A stretch of DNA of 64,000 nucleotides, from positions 2,604,001-2,668,000 of the forward strand of contig JAUZTG010000048.1 of the NCBI GenBank assembly GCA_030734395.1, written 5' to 3'. Of this stretch, positions 33,096 through 45,381 are shown piece after piece (position 1 is the stretch's first letter; each line of letters begins with the position of its first letter). The translations under genes and the position numbers were made by a program. Below the pieces are notes generated by a model. It was not told the origin of the DNA, searched no databases, and worked only from the letters and a program-made list of their open reading frames with translations. This DNA is from Sarocladium kiliense. Taxonomy: Eukaryota; Ascomycota; Sordariomycetes; Hypocreales; Sarocladiaceae.

Positions 33096-36000
33096 TCACT
33101 TCGGTGGAGGGCCTTGTTGCCCACCGTCATTGGAAGAGGTTGTGCTTTGCCTCTGGGGCACTCTCTTTGTGAGAACACCACGAGGCTTTTCGGTTGGGGT
33201 TCGCTCCAACATCATTGGTTGTTGCGGTGTGTGTTGCTGCTGCTGCGGTGGACTGACAATAGGAGGACCTATGCTGGTGGGTCTCTCGACGCTGGTCTCA
33301 CTGGTGCCGCGGTTCTTGGTCAGCTTCCTGGGCATGCGCTTCGTACTGCCGCTGTTGCTGTTGATACTGATGCCGTTGCTGGTCAAGGATCTGGGATATT
33401 CGCTGCTGCGTCCCCTGTTCTCGCTGGAGGCACGGCTGCTGGATGAGTGGCTCATGACGGTAGGAGGGCGGGTGTAAGATGAATCAGGCTCCTGGTTCGT
33501 GACCGTGACATCTTGAATGGGAGATTCCTTGGAAGCCAAACTGGTCGAATCCAATGGTCGGTTGTAGATTGCATTGTCGCCCATAGGATCGCTGACGATG
33601 AGACTCTCGGGGTGGTGGTCCGCAGGGTTCGCTGGAGTAGGCTTCATGGCGCCATTTGGTTGAGGCTCAGGCGAGTGTCCGGATCCAGGGGTGTTGGTCT
33701 AGGGATTGTCAGCTTGCAAGTCAATCAACAACACTGAATGGAATACCTACCGGTCCATTGAGATAGGTGTCCAATTTCTTCTTGAGGACCTCTGACCGGA
33801 CTGGCTTGGCGAGATAGTCGTTCATCCCCGCAGCCAAACACTTCTCCCTGTCACCCTGAATCGCTGAGGCTGTCATCGCAATCACAAGGATCTTGCGTAC
33901 ATCCTCGATAGGATCTTTGCGAATCAGCTTCGTAGCCTCGTAGCCATCCAGAACCGGCATCATGACATCCATCAGGACGATATGATATGGCTTGCCCTCT
34001 TTAGCCTTCTGGCGGAGACCTTCCACAGCCTTCATTCCATTCTCATAGGCATCAACATTGTGATAGCCCAGCCGTTGGACATATTGAAGCGCGATCTTCT
34101 GGTTGATCGGGTTATCTTCCGCGATGCAGATGCGGACCTCGGTTTGGGGGATGCTGGAGAGGTCGACGTAGGAATTGTTCACCTCAACTGTGTCCAGAGG
34201 TGATGGCCCAGTCGCGTACCTGTCAATTGGCGGTGAGGATGTTGCCTGAGCATCTCCCGCGGACACGTCAGACTTCGTCTTCTCGAACGTGACTGTGAAC
34301 CAAGCTGTCGTGCCCACAGACTCCTCGCTTTCAAGCTGGATCTTGCCCTTCATCATTGTTTGGATGAGAGACTTGCAAATGCTCAGACCCAGACCGCTGC
34401 CACCATACTTCCTCGCTGTCGAAGCGTCAGCTTGGCTGAAGGGTTGGAAGAGCTTCGCGAGTTGTTGTGGTGGGATGCCAATGCCCGTGTCGCGCACCCA
34501 GAAGGTAAGCGTGGCCGCGTCCTTCGTATCCGAATCCAGGCGTGCACCTATAGTGATAGACCCGTCTTCAGTGAACTTCAGGCTATTACCAATCAGGTTA
34601 CCCAGGACCTGATGAAGTCGGATCGGATCGCCATAGATGAGCATTGGCGGGAGGTTGATGTCCTGGACGATCTTCACGTTCTTCTTCGAAGTCTTCTCCC
34701 TGTTGCTGTAGGAGACAGCACGAACAACTTCGCGGACCATTTCAGCGGGGTTGAAGGCGATTATGTACAGCTTCATTTTGTCGGCTTCCATTTTCGAGAA
34801 GTCGAGGATATCGTTGATGACTGTCAGCAGGAGATCTGCAGAAACACGGATTGAATCCGCCATCTCCATCTGATCTCTATTCAGAGAGCTGTCTCTCAAG
34901 AGCTCCGAGTTTCCGATTACACCATTCAGGGGTGTGCGCAACTCGTGAGACACATTGGCGAGGAAGATGGATTTTGCCTTGGCAGCTTCTTCGGCGAGCT
35001 TGACGTTGCGTTTGGCTTCAGCCTCAGCATCCTTCGCTTTGGCCTCTGCATTGATAGCCTTCTCGAGTGCGCGCTTTTGCACAGTCACCATTGACCGGTT
35101 CTCGGCCGAAACCTTTTCGAGATTCTTCATGGCGAGGGCGTTGGCGTAACTGATGCCAATTTGATTGACAAGCAACTGCAAGACGGTAACATTGCGGTCC
35201 GTGAACGACCCTGGCTGGCCCTCAAGGTACAGCACACCATGCATGGAGTCTTTGCCGTGGGAGATAGGTATAGCTATAATGGCCTTTCCAAGCGGGTTTC
35301 GCTGCAGCCAAGAGTCGCTCACATTGCCGAACCTCTCGTCACTGATAAGATCAGGCACGAAGACGGTCTCCCGGAAACGAGTGCAATAGAGAACCACATT
35401 TTCGACGATCAGCGACGTTCCAGCCAGCGAAAGCCCAGGTTTATGAGCTGAGGCCCCCCTTTCCGGGTCACCACTTGCGGCCACGCACCAAGTCTCGGTA
35501 TCAGTATCATCTTGCACAATGATCGCAGCCAAATTAGCAGAGCCGCCACAGGTTTGCAGAATGTTGTCACACATCGTCTTAAGCAGATCGTCGACATTGA
35601 GGACTGAAGAGATGACCTGCGAGGACACTAGAATGGCGTGCAAGTCGATCATATCGAGTGCTGGCAAGCCGACACCAGACTCCGTCTGTAAATTCATGGA
35701 ACCTCGCCACGCACCTATGCGGTCGCCTCTCTGCTCCGCAAGGTTGCCGTTGGACTGCATCTGGGGAAGGTCTTGGTCGTCAACACCGTCGGCTGTGCGA
35801 TAGGGAACTGTGGTAGTATCGGCGGTAAACTCCGTCTGTATGCCGACATCGACTGTGCGATGGCTCCTGGTCGGACCGTGCAGGAGAAGACTGTGTTCTT
35901 CCTCGATGGCCTTCGCAACACCAATTGCGCCCATCAATCGATATGAGCCAACCGCATCCGCGAGGGCGGCTCGTGCTGATCTCCGAGCTTTCCGGCGAAT

Positions 36001-39000
36001 AAAGAAGCCTGCCATGATGTAATTGCCAAGTGCCTCCTCGAAGATGAAGTCGTGTTCTGTGGCGTGGTCTAGTGCTTCCTCGTAGCACTCAACGGCCGTG
36101 CCGTGATCCTTGCTAAGTTCCGACACCTGTGCTTTCAACAGGCGGGACCAGCACAGATAATTTATGTTGGATGCAGAGTTCCAGTCATCGATCAGCTTGA
36201 CATACCCCTGCAGTTTCTCTATGGTCTCGTCTATACGCGCCTGTGCATCCTGCAGCGGGGACACCGGATCTTGCATCTGACGCAAGAGTTTCCCGGAGAG
36301 GGCCAGGCCGTGGAAAAGCAGAACTAGCCTGCTGTTGCGAGCAGACCACAGCAGACCAAGCCTCTCCACTGCCTTGCTACCAAGCTCAATGGCCCGGTCG
36401 TAGTGGCCGAAGAGATAGAGGGGCACAAGCTCCAAGCTCTCATATAACAAGGTTGATCGGTCGCTGTGGTGCATGAGACTTGAAAGCCAAGCCTTGTATG
36501 ACTCTGAATCGTGCTGAGGGTCGGAGAGAACGCCCAGTGGTTCTTGTGAACGTGTTTTGCCCTGAAGAGCCCGGCAGGTTTGTCGGACTGCCAGAAGGAT
36601 GGGTCCTCCCCTGACATCGTGATCCCAGTCTGGAATCTCCTCGCAGCCAAATTGGCAGAAGGCCTCAAGGTCTGCCAAATTCTCGCTGGCAAAGAATTTA
36701 TACTGACAATAGAGCCCGTAAGATAGGATGATTGACATACGATCTCCCGCAGTGGACGCAAGTTCGACGGCATCCTCCATCTGAGTTAGAAGCTTAGTCA
36801 TTGGGTATGACAGATGGCCCACGAAGCATGAATGCAACATCAGATCCTGCGATAAGGAGAAGGTATCCCTGCCTTGGGAGATCAGCGATTGCGCTTCCTC
36901 TCCTAGCTCAATCGCGAATTGAGCCATGCCGAAGCGCGAGATTGAGACGATCGCAAGGTAGAGGAAAGCCATTCCCGAGTGAGGGAAGTACCCCTGGCTG
37001 AGATACATCTCCACCATTACAAGGCTCAAGTGGTAGAATCGCAAGCAATCGCTCCACAACGCTGCAGTTACAGTCTCGGACAGAATCGCACCTATGGAAG
37101 CCAGAGTTGGATCGCTCTCCTTATCTGGGGCGTACAGAGTCGACCGGTCTGATGTCTGCAGCTGTACAGACAACTTCTCGAATCTCTCATCACACTTTTT
37201 CCAGGTCGGTTCGTCATCTATGGCCACGTTGAGAGCAGACAGACATTCCTTGAGAGCGATGAGCGCCGCAGCGGAGTCTCCGCATTGGGCGTAAATGCGT
37301 GACTGTAGAACATATGCAGGCGCTTTGTCAAGGACGGTTCGTGCGTTTGCGAAGATGGTCGCAAGGTATTGGGTCGCTGGCTCGTGCTGACCCATGTATA
37401 GGTAACACTCAGCCGACCGAAGGAAGAGCTGTAGCGTCTCCTCATAGGACACATCAGGGTGGCCGTCAGTCCAAGGTTCGTCTTGGAGCAGCTGAACGGC
37501 TGTCTTGTAGAGTTTGGCGGCTGTCGGCCTGGCCCCCCTTTCGGTTGCAGATTGTCCACAACTGGTCAGCAGCTGACGATACACGCGTCGAATAGGCTCC
37601 CGCCTCTTGATAATATCGACAGCCTCGCAGATGTGATTTGATGTGCTGTCCCGCTGCTTCTCGTCCTTGAGATAGTACTTGAGCATAGTCTGAGTGATGA
37701 TGTAGTGCATGGGTTTGGCACTGCACTCGTCCAAAGCCGCGGATGCATGCACATATCTATCATGGACAATCTGTTTTGTTTTGAAGTTACAGTCAGCCAG
37801 TCAGCCCTATTGTGGCCTCAGTTAGGGTCTGCTACAGTACCTTGAATCGATCATCCGTATCTGCAGGGACGATAATATAAGCCTGGATAGCGGCTTGAAG
37901 ACCAAGAATAGCCTCTCGTTCTGTCCAGCCCTTCTGTGACAGACTCGGCGCACAGCATGTCTTGAACTCTGAAGTGTCGTACTCAAACTCCCCACTCATC
38001 AAGCGGGCAATTAGTTCAAAAGAGAAGGTTGTGCCGATCAACGCAGCCCAGGAGAGAAGAGCCCGTGAAGCGGGAGGCAGTTCACCTAGGCGCCTGGTAA
38101 TGAAGGCTGTATCAAGGACGTCGTAGTCCTTCTCTCCCCTAAATTGCTCAAAGAGCTTATCGAGGTCGTACAACCATTGGCTATCGCGGTAGTCGTACCA
38201 GATGATTCGCTTGCGGTGGCAGGCGCTGAGCATCTCCCGCATATAAAAAGGGTTACCGGCACTCTTGGATTGGATCACCAGCGCTAGCGGTAGTACTTCA
38301 TCCCCTGTTCGGCACAGAGTGGCTCCTACATACTCGATAATATCTTGTTCTGTAAGAGGCGTTAGGGAGATCCGGGTGACCATTGGACCATTGACCCGGG
38401 CATGCTCGTCAGGCTCGGTAGGGACAAGCAGACTATGCATCCGCTCACTAGCCAGTTCTTCAGGCCGGTAGGTCATAATCACAACCATTTTCATCCGGGT
38501 CCCTACTATCTGGCTAATTAGCTCTAGTGACTCCTCATCGGCAAAATGGAGGTCATCTAGACAGAAGCATATGAACTTGTGTTGTGTAAAGACCCTTAGA
38601 ACATCAAGAAAAACGTTCATCAAACGTGTTGTCTTGGTTGAGGAGCCGGACCGCAGGAATTCTTGCGAGCTCTGCGGCGGGACGACAGAATTGCGCCTGG
38701 CTCCGGGCGAGATACCCGGTGAGGATTCTCGGCGGCTTTTGAAGCTCTTCGAGGTCGGCCGGGAAGGTACGGTAGGCCCTGGACCTCCGGAGTGCATCGA
38801 AGACATGGTACGCCCCATTGAGACCTCTTGTGGTCCAAGCAGAAATTCCGGAAGGTTCAGGACTCGATGTAGCATTGGCCACACAGGCCGAATGTACTGC
38901 TTCAGCATCTGATGGAAAGGCGTTTCTGTGTTCCTCTCACCCCAGACCTGCTTGAAAAGAGACGAGAGCAGCTTAAGCAACGGCCCAAAAGCGGTCCTCC

Positions 39001-40967
39001 GGGCCGTGTCGAATTTGGCAGTCGCGCAGTACCCGCGTCTGCGAGCGTCTGCTAAGACTGACTGCACGAGGCAGCTCTTGCCCAAGCCACCAGCACCCTC
39101 GATAGTGATAACCTCGCAGTGGCCGCGTCTCCTGAACTTGGCTGAGCCGAGCTGTCTTGACAAGCTAGTGCTGGTGCTTTCCGCTAGACTGTGCCTGTTA
39201 TCCGTGGTGACGCTGTCGACAAGGCTGCGATTATCTGCGGATAGCGACTGATGGCGTTCCCACGGTTTAGGGAGCCGTGATGTCAATATTGACTGATTTG
39301 ACGACACAGTCTCGTTAGAGATGGTGTATGCATCAGACAACGTCGAGTGGTATCCGCTATGCCGAATGCTTGCTCCTTGATCTACAGCCTGCGAGAACGA
39401 GCCAGACCTTCGATCTGCGCCAGCCGAACTGCCTCCTTCGCTGGATACATCATCAAACACGACTACCTCATTAGACAGGCTTGAGCCATCCGAGAACCGA
39501 TTAGTCTGAGATTTGCGACTCATGGCGTGACTCTTGGCTACCCTGTCAATAACCTTCATGATCTCGACTTTCTCTTTTTGTCGCCCTATCATGGTCGAGG
39601 GGAGCATGAAGAAGGAGGAGACATCCTTGCTTCCAATCTTCATGTTGTTGACTGCTTCAGAATCGCCATCTGCCAAATACTTCTGAACCTGCACCAGATC
39701 GGTGCGGAGACCACTTGCTGAGTGATAGCGGTCTCCAATATTTTTGGCCGTACACTTTTGAATTATTCGGCCAATTGTCTCGGGTATGTCGACGCGTATT
39801 GTCGCCACATTGGGGATCCTGCGGCCTAAAACGCCTTGTACAATGTCGAGCGGAGAGTCCCCTTCGAAGGGTGGCTCTTGTGCCAAAATGATCCAGAGAA
39901 GAACACCGAGTGAGTAGATATCCGTTCGGCTATCTGGCTCTGCAGGCATTCGACCCGTCTGCTCAGGACTGATATAATAGAGCTTGTTCTTCGCCCCAAG
40001 CTCCTTAGAAAGCGATGACCAGCCAGCACTTGTCAAGCCATGTTCAAACGATCTCATGCCAGAACCAAAGGAGGCTATCCTGACCTGACCGTCGTCGGCG
40101 TTGTAGTGGAATGCATCGCCGCGGATCTCGCCATGGATCATGCCTAGGCTATGATGGAGTACTTCTAGACACTGCGCTGCTCCGATTGCGAAATCGAGGA
40201 ACCGATCAAGCGAGACTTTCTCCTCCCCCTTATGCTGCGGACCAGCCACAAATGTATCACCAACGCGCTGAGCTTTATAGAAGGCAGGCCCCATATCAAG
40301 GATGTCCATCAGGTGGTTGTGACCGGGGTTTTGCCAGATGGAGACGACGATCAGCCCGCGGTCACCAGGTGCTGGCTGTAACCGAAACAAGTCTATCGGT
40401 TTCAATGCATGGTTTCCGTCTGGGTCCGTTGTGGATATTAGGGTCTTCGCGACCTGGAAGAGGCGCTCTTCCCTGATGACGTGGTAGGAAAGGCGCGCAA
40501 TAACTGGCTCTTCGACGAATTGGACATCGTGGGTAGCGGAGGGTGTCAGGGACGACGGACGCGGTTGCTGCGCTAGAGCTGTCGAATCGTTGCCGTCTGT
40601 ACTGCCTCTGTGCTGGTGTGAATCGGAGGGCGAGTGTCTCCCAGACTGGATGTTCGAGGTTGAGCTCGGGCTTGACGCTTGGTGCGATGAAGTCGCAGTC
40701 GTTGAGTGGGGTGAAACGAAACGGGTACCCGAAACATGCCTTTGGCATAGAAGTTAGCCACACATTCAATTTCTCCATTATTCGATGGAGCCGTTCAAAG
40801 AGGCTAGAACTGGGCTCCGAGAGAAGGTATGCTCACCATGAGTTGTAACTCAAATGCCACGGGGCACGCTGCTCGTCCCAGGTATAGCCAGCAATCTGCC
40901 GCAGTCGCTCAAAGAGTCGCGAAGGTGGATCATGCTGGTCATCCCCAGAGATAGCCACGCTGTCCAT
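33096..40967 (-). CDS. Group X (Chk1/Mak-type) hybrid histidine kinase (four exons)
   Basis: Exons 40967-40837, 40739-37841, 37770-33751 and 33698-33096 encode 2550 residues. The introns are 97, 70 and 52 nt, with good donors and acceptors, and all keep frame. Domain order: a Ser/Thr-kinase-like domain (to about residue 400); an AAA-type ATPase with Walker A GAGGLGKS at 592-599; a long helical TPR-like region (about 1000-1650); a GAF domain (about 1717-1880); HisKA with phospho-acceptor His1952 in SHELRTPLNG; HATPase with N box (GNLIGNSLKF) and G boxes (DTGIGIPP, GGSGLGLS); and a receiver with Asp2278 in LMDVMMPVLDG. A 200-residue Ser/Gln/Pro-rich tail follows. This order defines group X fungal kinases (Candida Chk1, fission yeast Mak2/Mak3), which signal peroxide and other stresses through a His-Asp phosphorelay. 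The kinase-like domain lacks the HRD and DFG aspartates (HGE at 246-248, SFG at 267-269), so it is probably a pseudokinase. Confidence 0.96.
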
Positions 40968-41573
40968 GATTCCCCGCTGGGCGCGGTCTTCGATGGTGCA
41001 ACAGGATTTGCTGCAGTGGAGGATCCGATCGAACCTGGTCGTCGCAGCTATCGCAACCGGCGAATATAGAGGCGCTCGGGTGCTTTGACAGTCACTGCAG
41101 AGGCTCTCATGCAAGGCAAGACGGCGGAGTGCCCATGGTCGACTTCCGAAAGACAGCAGCGAATCCTAAGGTCGAGACGAAGTAGGTGCAATGTGGGAGT
41201 GACGAATGCAATCGATGACGCGGATGCTCGATGGTATGCTCCGGTAACAGTATGCGATGGCTCAAAAGATACGACAGCTGGAGAGAACGCGGAAGATGCG
41301 CGGTAACGGAGAATCGGATCGCGTCTGTGGTTGATGAGTGAGAGGTCGGGATGGTAGACGAAGTAAGGATCAATCAGCTGGTGGTGGAGTCGACGATTTC
41401 GGGACGCTGGCTGCCAACCCGTGCCCACCCTCCCTCACCGGCCGTTGTGGCCCACCTGTTGTTAGGTAGGTTGCACGGTACACATCTGGTGAACCGTCAG
41501 CACCATAGAAACTGACATTTGTGGCCGACAGTCGCTTGGAAGAACCCGATGTTGGCTTCTAGCGTTCCGACGG

Positions 41574-41687
41574 GCTATTCTAGTCGCTACTCTGGTCCCT
41601 ATTTGGTTGCTATCTTGGTCGCTATCTTGGTCGCTATCCTGGTCATTCTCCTAGTCATTATTATTCTAAGTCACTATTCTGGTCACG
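41574..41687. repeat. Degenerate tandem repeat of GGTCGCTATCTT type
   Basis: About nine imperfect copies of an 11-13-bp unit with the core GGTCRCTATYCT. The best preserved copies are GGTTGCTATCTT, GGTCGCTATCTT and GGTCGCTATCCT between 41604 and 41640. Copies become more diverged towards both ends (for example AGTCACTATTCT). No coding frame depends on it. Confidence 0.8.
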
Positions 41688-42764
41688 GTTGCATCTAATT
41701 TCAGAGATAAATACTGTACCATCAAAAGGCTGCTTGTTTGATACGTGACAAGCAATGGGCCTTACTCAGTACCATATGTCGCTACCTGTCAAGCAGCCTC
41801 GGAGTTTCTCCAAAAAGGTTGGCACTATTGCTTTTGGGATCTCCGTGGCGCCGTCTCATTACAGCCGGTCAGGCACTGTGGTCAATAAAGCCTACCCTGT
41901 AACACCGGCTTCGTCCCATGTCGTCATTTCAAGCTAATCCGATGGGGATAATAGCGATGAACACGTTGGCAGTGGGTGTAATTGGTGATTCAGTCTGAGG
42001 AATCAAATAGTGTTCATTGTTTTCTGGCACAGGTAAGGTTCCAACAACCGTAGGCAAATTTGATAACCACATTTAGACTGCTTCCTTCAACAGTGCCCGA
42101 GTCTGCTGTTAAGAGAGGGACATGGTCGACAGATTTCTGCACCCAGGGGAACAGGTACGAGCTCCCACAATCGAATTCTTTTGTCGTCAATATCGGTAAA
42201 ATAAATACTCGCTGAATGCCCAACACAAAAAGTCTAGCCTCAGATGAGTCGGGGCCATCCACAATGTGTGAAGCCGAAGACCGATTCCTCCCCTTGTCAG
42301 GTATTCGATTTTTCCCCATCACTGACATAGATATCTGTCAACAAGCTCCCGATGATGTAAGTGGCAGGGATATGTTTCATTGCTTCTGCTCCCGCTGCAG
42401 GGGCAATGCGACAGCAATTAGCGACGCTGGAATGCTTGGCCGCTGTAGATCGGCTTGCATCGAGAGCTAAAGGTGAGACAGAGTGCTTGAGGGCAGGATA
42501 CTTCTACTGGTTACGGTACGCAAACAAAGACATTCTGCGAGACTAAGGCTATGAGTGGACTGTACTGTAAGCCCTTTAAGGCTTTGGATGCTGTCAGGGC
42601 ATAACCTGTGCGTGTATTCACCATTAGAGCTTTGAGACGGGCTGATTTTGCTGGCTGACAGCTTGGGGAATATTCAGGTGCTGTTAAGCATAATAACGAT
42701 CCGGATGATGCACTGTCATATGATATTCCGGGCTCCCTGGAGAGTATGCCACCAGGGCACTTCC

Positions 42765-42795
<31 letters not shown>

Positions 42796-42825
42796 AATTA
42801 AAAATTAAAAATTTAAAAAAAAAAA
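42765..42825. repeat. 61-bp A/T-only tract
   Basis: T11 is followed directly by A22 and then by alternating short T and A runs up to 42825, with no G or C in 61 bases. The T11/A run can pair as a hairpin. It may be a simple-sequence expansion or the remains of a poly(A) tail from retrotransposition. Confidence 0.85.
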
Positions 42826-43489
42826 CCTAGTCTGACGGGAATGGTTCGTTGCGGCAGTATCGTAGAAAGGTCACGAGAGCATAGTCCCTAGTCTGATAGG
42901 TCATGGCGCTGACCAGGACAGCATATAGATTTCTTCACCCGAGTCAGGTCGCTGAGATGTACGATACTGGGTGGGCACAACAATGTGGCGCGGACGCCAG
43001 CAATGAAGCATCGTACTGACGTTTTGAAACCTCCGAGATGTGCTCGGCAAATGGTCTTGAGGCTCTGGCGTCTGCAATAGGATGAGGGAAGTGTGCTCAG
43101 GACACGAAGCATCATGCAAACACCAAGGTCTGGTCGGAGTTGGACAGCTCTATCTTTCTAATTGATGGGGGTTTGTTGACCCATCTATCCCTCCATGGTA
43201 CCAACCTGGAGAGTTCTATGCCAACTTCAAAAACAGCAGAAACACAGACAGGTAGGTCTACTTTCCTCCTTCTCACGAAAGCCCTGACCCGTCGCCGCGC
43301 CAGACATCAAGTCTCAAAATCCCGTCTCGCTTAACATGAAAGCCCATGCATTAGGTTTTCGGGTCCTTTGGGAGAGGCGCAACGTTGTGTTAAGAAGTGA
43401 AAAAGATTTCGTAAAAAGTCCACATCTCACATGCCATTCATCAACAACACCTCGCACATTGCTCCTTTTCGCCCATTCATGACAGAGCT

Positions 43490-45381
43490 CTATTTAGTAG
43501 CCTTCGACGACTTGCGGCTGTGTCCGCCGCTGGTAGAGACCTTGGATGAGGCACGGTCCCGGGATGGGAGCTCCTTGGTGCCGTTGATCTCCGGCTTGGC
43601 ACCGTAGGCAAAGCTTGTTGCCAAGCGTCTCTCGGTGTTCTTGCGGGTGTTGACAAAGTCGGGGTAGTTGAGGGTCAGCTCAACAGCGCCCTGCACGACA
43701 TGGTCGACAGCCTCCACACCGAGCATGAAGGAATGGTCCTGGTTGCCGACCTCGTACCTCCAGCTGCCGAAGCGACCACGGGAGAGGATGTCCATGTCCT
43801 CGAGCTTTGGAAGGAGCTCCTTGAGGACACCTTCACGTTCAAGAGAGGGAGTAGGGTAGCCGTGGTCGAAGGCACGGTGGTAGGTAGAGACGATCTCATC
43901 CTCGGGCTTCAGCATCTCGGTGTTGATGAGGCCCTGGATGGAGTCCCTGAGGATGTTCTTGACGTCGACAGGCTTCATAGAAGACTCGGAGACCTCAAGC
44001 ATGATGGACCAGTAGGGACCTTCCTGAGGCTCGGAAGAGGCAGGCTTGCTACCGTCGGCGTTGTAGAGAGTGGGGAGTTTGACATCCTTCTGGGGTTGGT
44101 TGTAGGGGGAGTAGTTGGAGAAGATAGTGGCACGGTAGAAGTTGCAGTTGTCCTCGGGGAAGTACAGCCAGCACTTGTCACCAATGCGCTCGGGGCGCTC
44201 TCCACGGATACCGACACCGATGACGTGAGTGGTGGAGTAGAAGAGACCCTTGGAGAGAGAGATGAGCTCCTGGTTGCCCATTTTCTCAACGAGGTGGTCA
44301 ACGGCCATGGTGTTGACGAGCTTGCCATAGCCGATGGTGGTGCCATCCTTGAAGTGGACAATCTTCTTCTCGGCATCGACCTTGGTGACCTCACCCTGCT
44401 TGCCGAAGCGCTTCTTCTCCTTTGGAAGAGTCTCGGCAACAGCGATCCAGATACCACCAGTGCCATCGCGGGCGGGGAAGCGGAAGGTAGCGTTGGGTCC
44501 CCAGCCGCCAGCGGTCTTGTTGAGGATGACGTTCTTGGTGACGGACTTGAGATCCGGAGCGGCAACACGCTCACCGAGCCATTGGCATTGCATCTATAGT
44601 GCCAGCAACATCAGCATGGGGTCGCAACATGCGAGTGGGCGAGCAGAGCAGCACAACTTACCTTGGTGGTTGGGACGGCCCAGACCTTGTAGTTATAGGG
44701 ACGCATGAAGATATTGGCAAGACCCTCACCCTGCATGCGGAGAATCCACTGATCGAAATCGGCAGGCTTGGTGGAGGCAACACGAGCCTCCATAGCAGCA
44801 TCGATCAGACCGTCAATGCAAGTGACCTGCTCCTCCTTAGGCAGCATGGAGATGTTGTTCTGGAAGGGGTAAGGAACCCAGAGGCCCTTGTAGCGGACAT
44901 ATGAGATACGCTGGTGGGTGTACCAGTCATCCTCCTTGGGGAGAGCCTCGTCGATGCAGTCGTCGAAGTACTTGTAGTGGGAGAAAATAACGTGGCCGCC
45001 GACATCGTAAAGCTGCGTGGCAAACGGGCGTTAGCGGTGCATGGTGTTGCTAGGATAGATTGTATACTTACGAAACCCTCGTCGGTGACATCAGTGCTGG
45101 CAAGACCACCAGCCTTCTCGTTGGCATCGACAATGAGCCATGAAGGACCATTCTGCGAGCGTTGTTAGCAAGTGATTGCTCGATCAGGAGTTTTGGCGGT
45201 GAGGGGAACCCACGAGCTGGTTCAGACGCTTAGCGGCACCGAGACCAGTCGGTCCCATGCCAATGACGAGAACGTCAACATTGCTGTAGTTGTGAGGTCA
45301 GCAGACCGTCGTGACTCGGCCATTGTCGCATCTGGCTGGGTGGCTGGGAACATTGGCGGTCGAGACTCACATGTCCGCCAT
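43490..45381 (-). CDS. glfA: UDP-galactopyranose mutase (five exons)
   Basis: Exons 45381-45371, 45283-45214, 45152-45072, 45012-44662 and 44593-43490 encode 538 residues. The first coding exon is only 11 nt (ATGGCGGACAT, then GTGAGT). Other introns are 61, 59 and 68 nt, the first 87. The enzyme interconverts UDP-galactopyranose and UDP-galactofuranose using reduced FAD in the cytosol. It supplies galactofuranose for fungal cell-wall galactomannan and glycoproteins. The FAD-binding motif GMGPTG is at residues 12-17 after a beta strand (VDVLVI). Family motifs GGHVIFSHYKYF, YNYKVWAVPTTK, QWLGERVA (with the conserved Arg) and GIRGERPER follow. The C-terminus is Lys/Ser-rich. The length is close to eukaryotic homologues (about 510). 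Divergent from the TPT transporter at 49367. Confidence 0.96.

Larger units (their letters stand above)
40968..43489. other. Intergenic region with tandem repeat and AT-only tract
   Basis: About 2.5 kb. The first few hundred bases are the promoter and leader of the group X kinase. Beyond lie a degenerate 12-bp tandem repeat (41574-41687), sequence of lower GC content, and a 61-bp tract with no G or C (42765-42825). The final ~150 bp before 43489 are the 3' side of the mutase gene. Short open frames here (for example 42014-42328, minus) look like decayed sequence and were not assigned. Confidence 0.5.

Noticed and set aside
42014..42328. 104-codon minus-strand frame that looks mildly protein-like
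   Set aside because: Isolated, no start context or family signature, in sequence next to repeats; may be an old relic but cannot be supported.
43700..44599. 299-codon plus-strand open frame opposite the mutase gene
   Set aside because: It is the mirror of the biased codon use of UDP-galactopyranose mutase on the minus strand; Val/Gly/Leu/Glu-rich with no domain.
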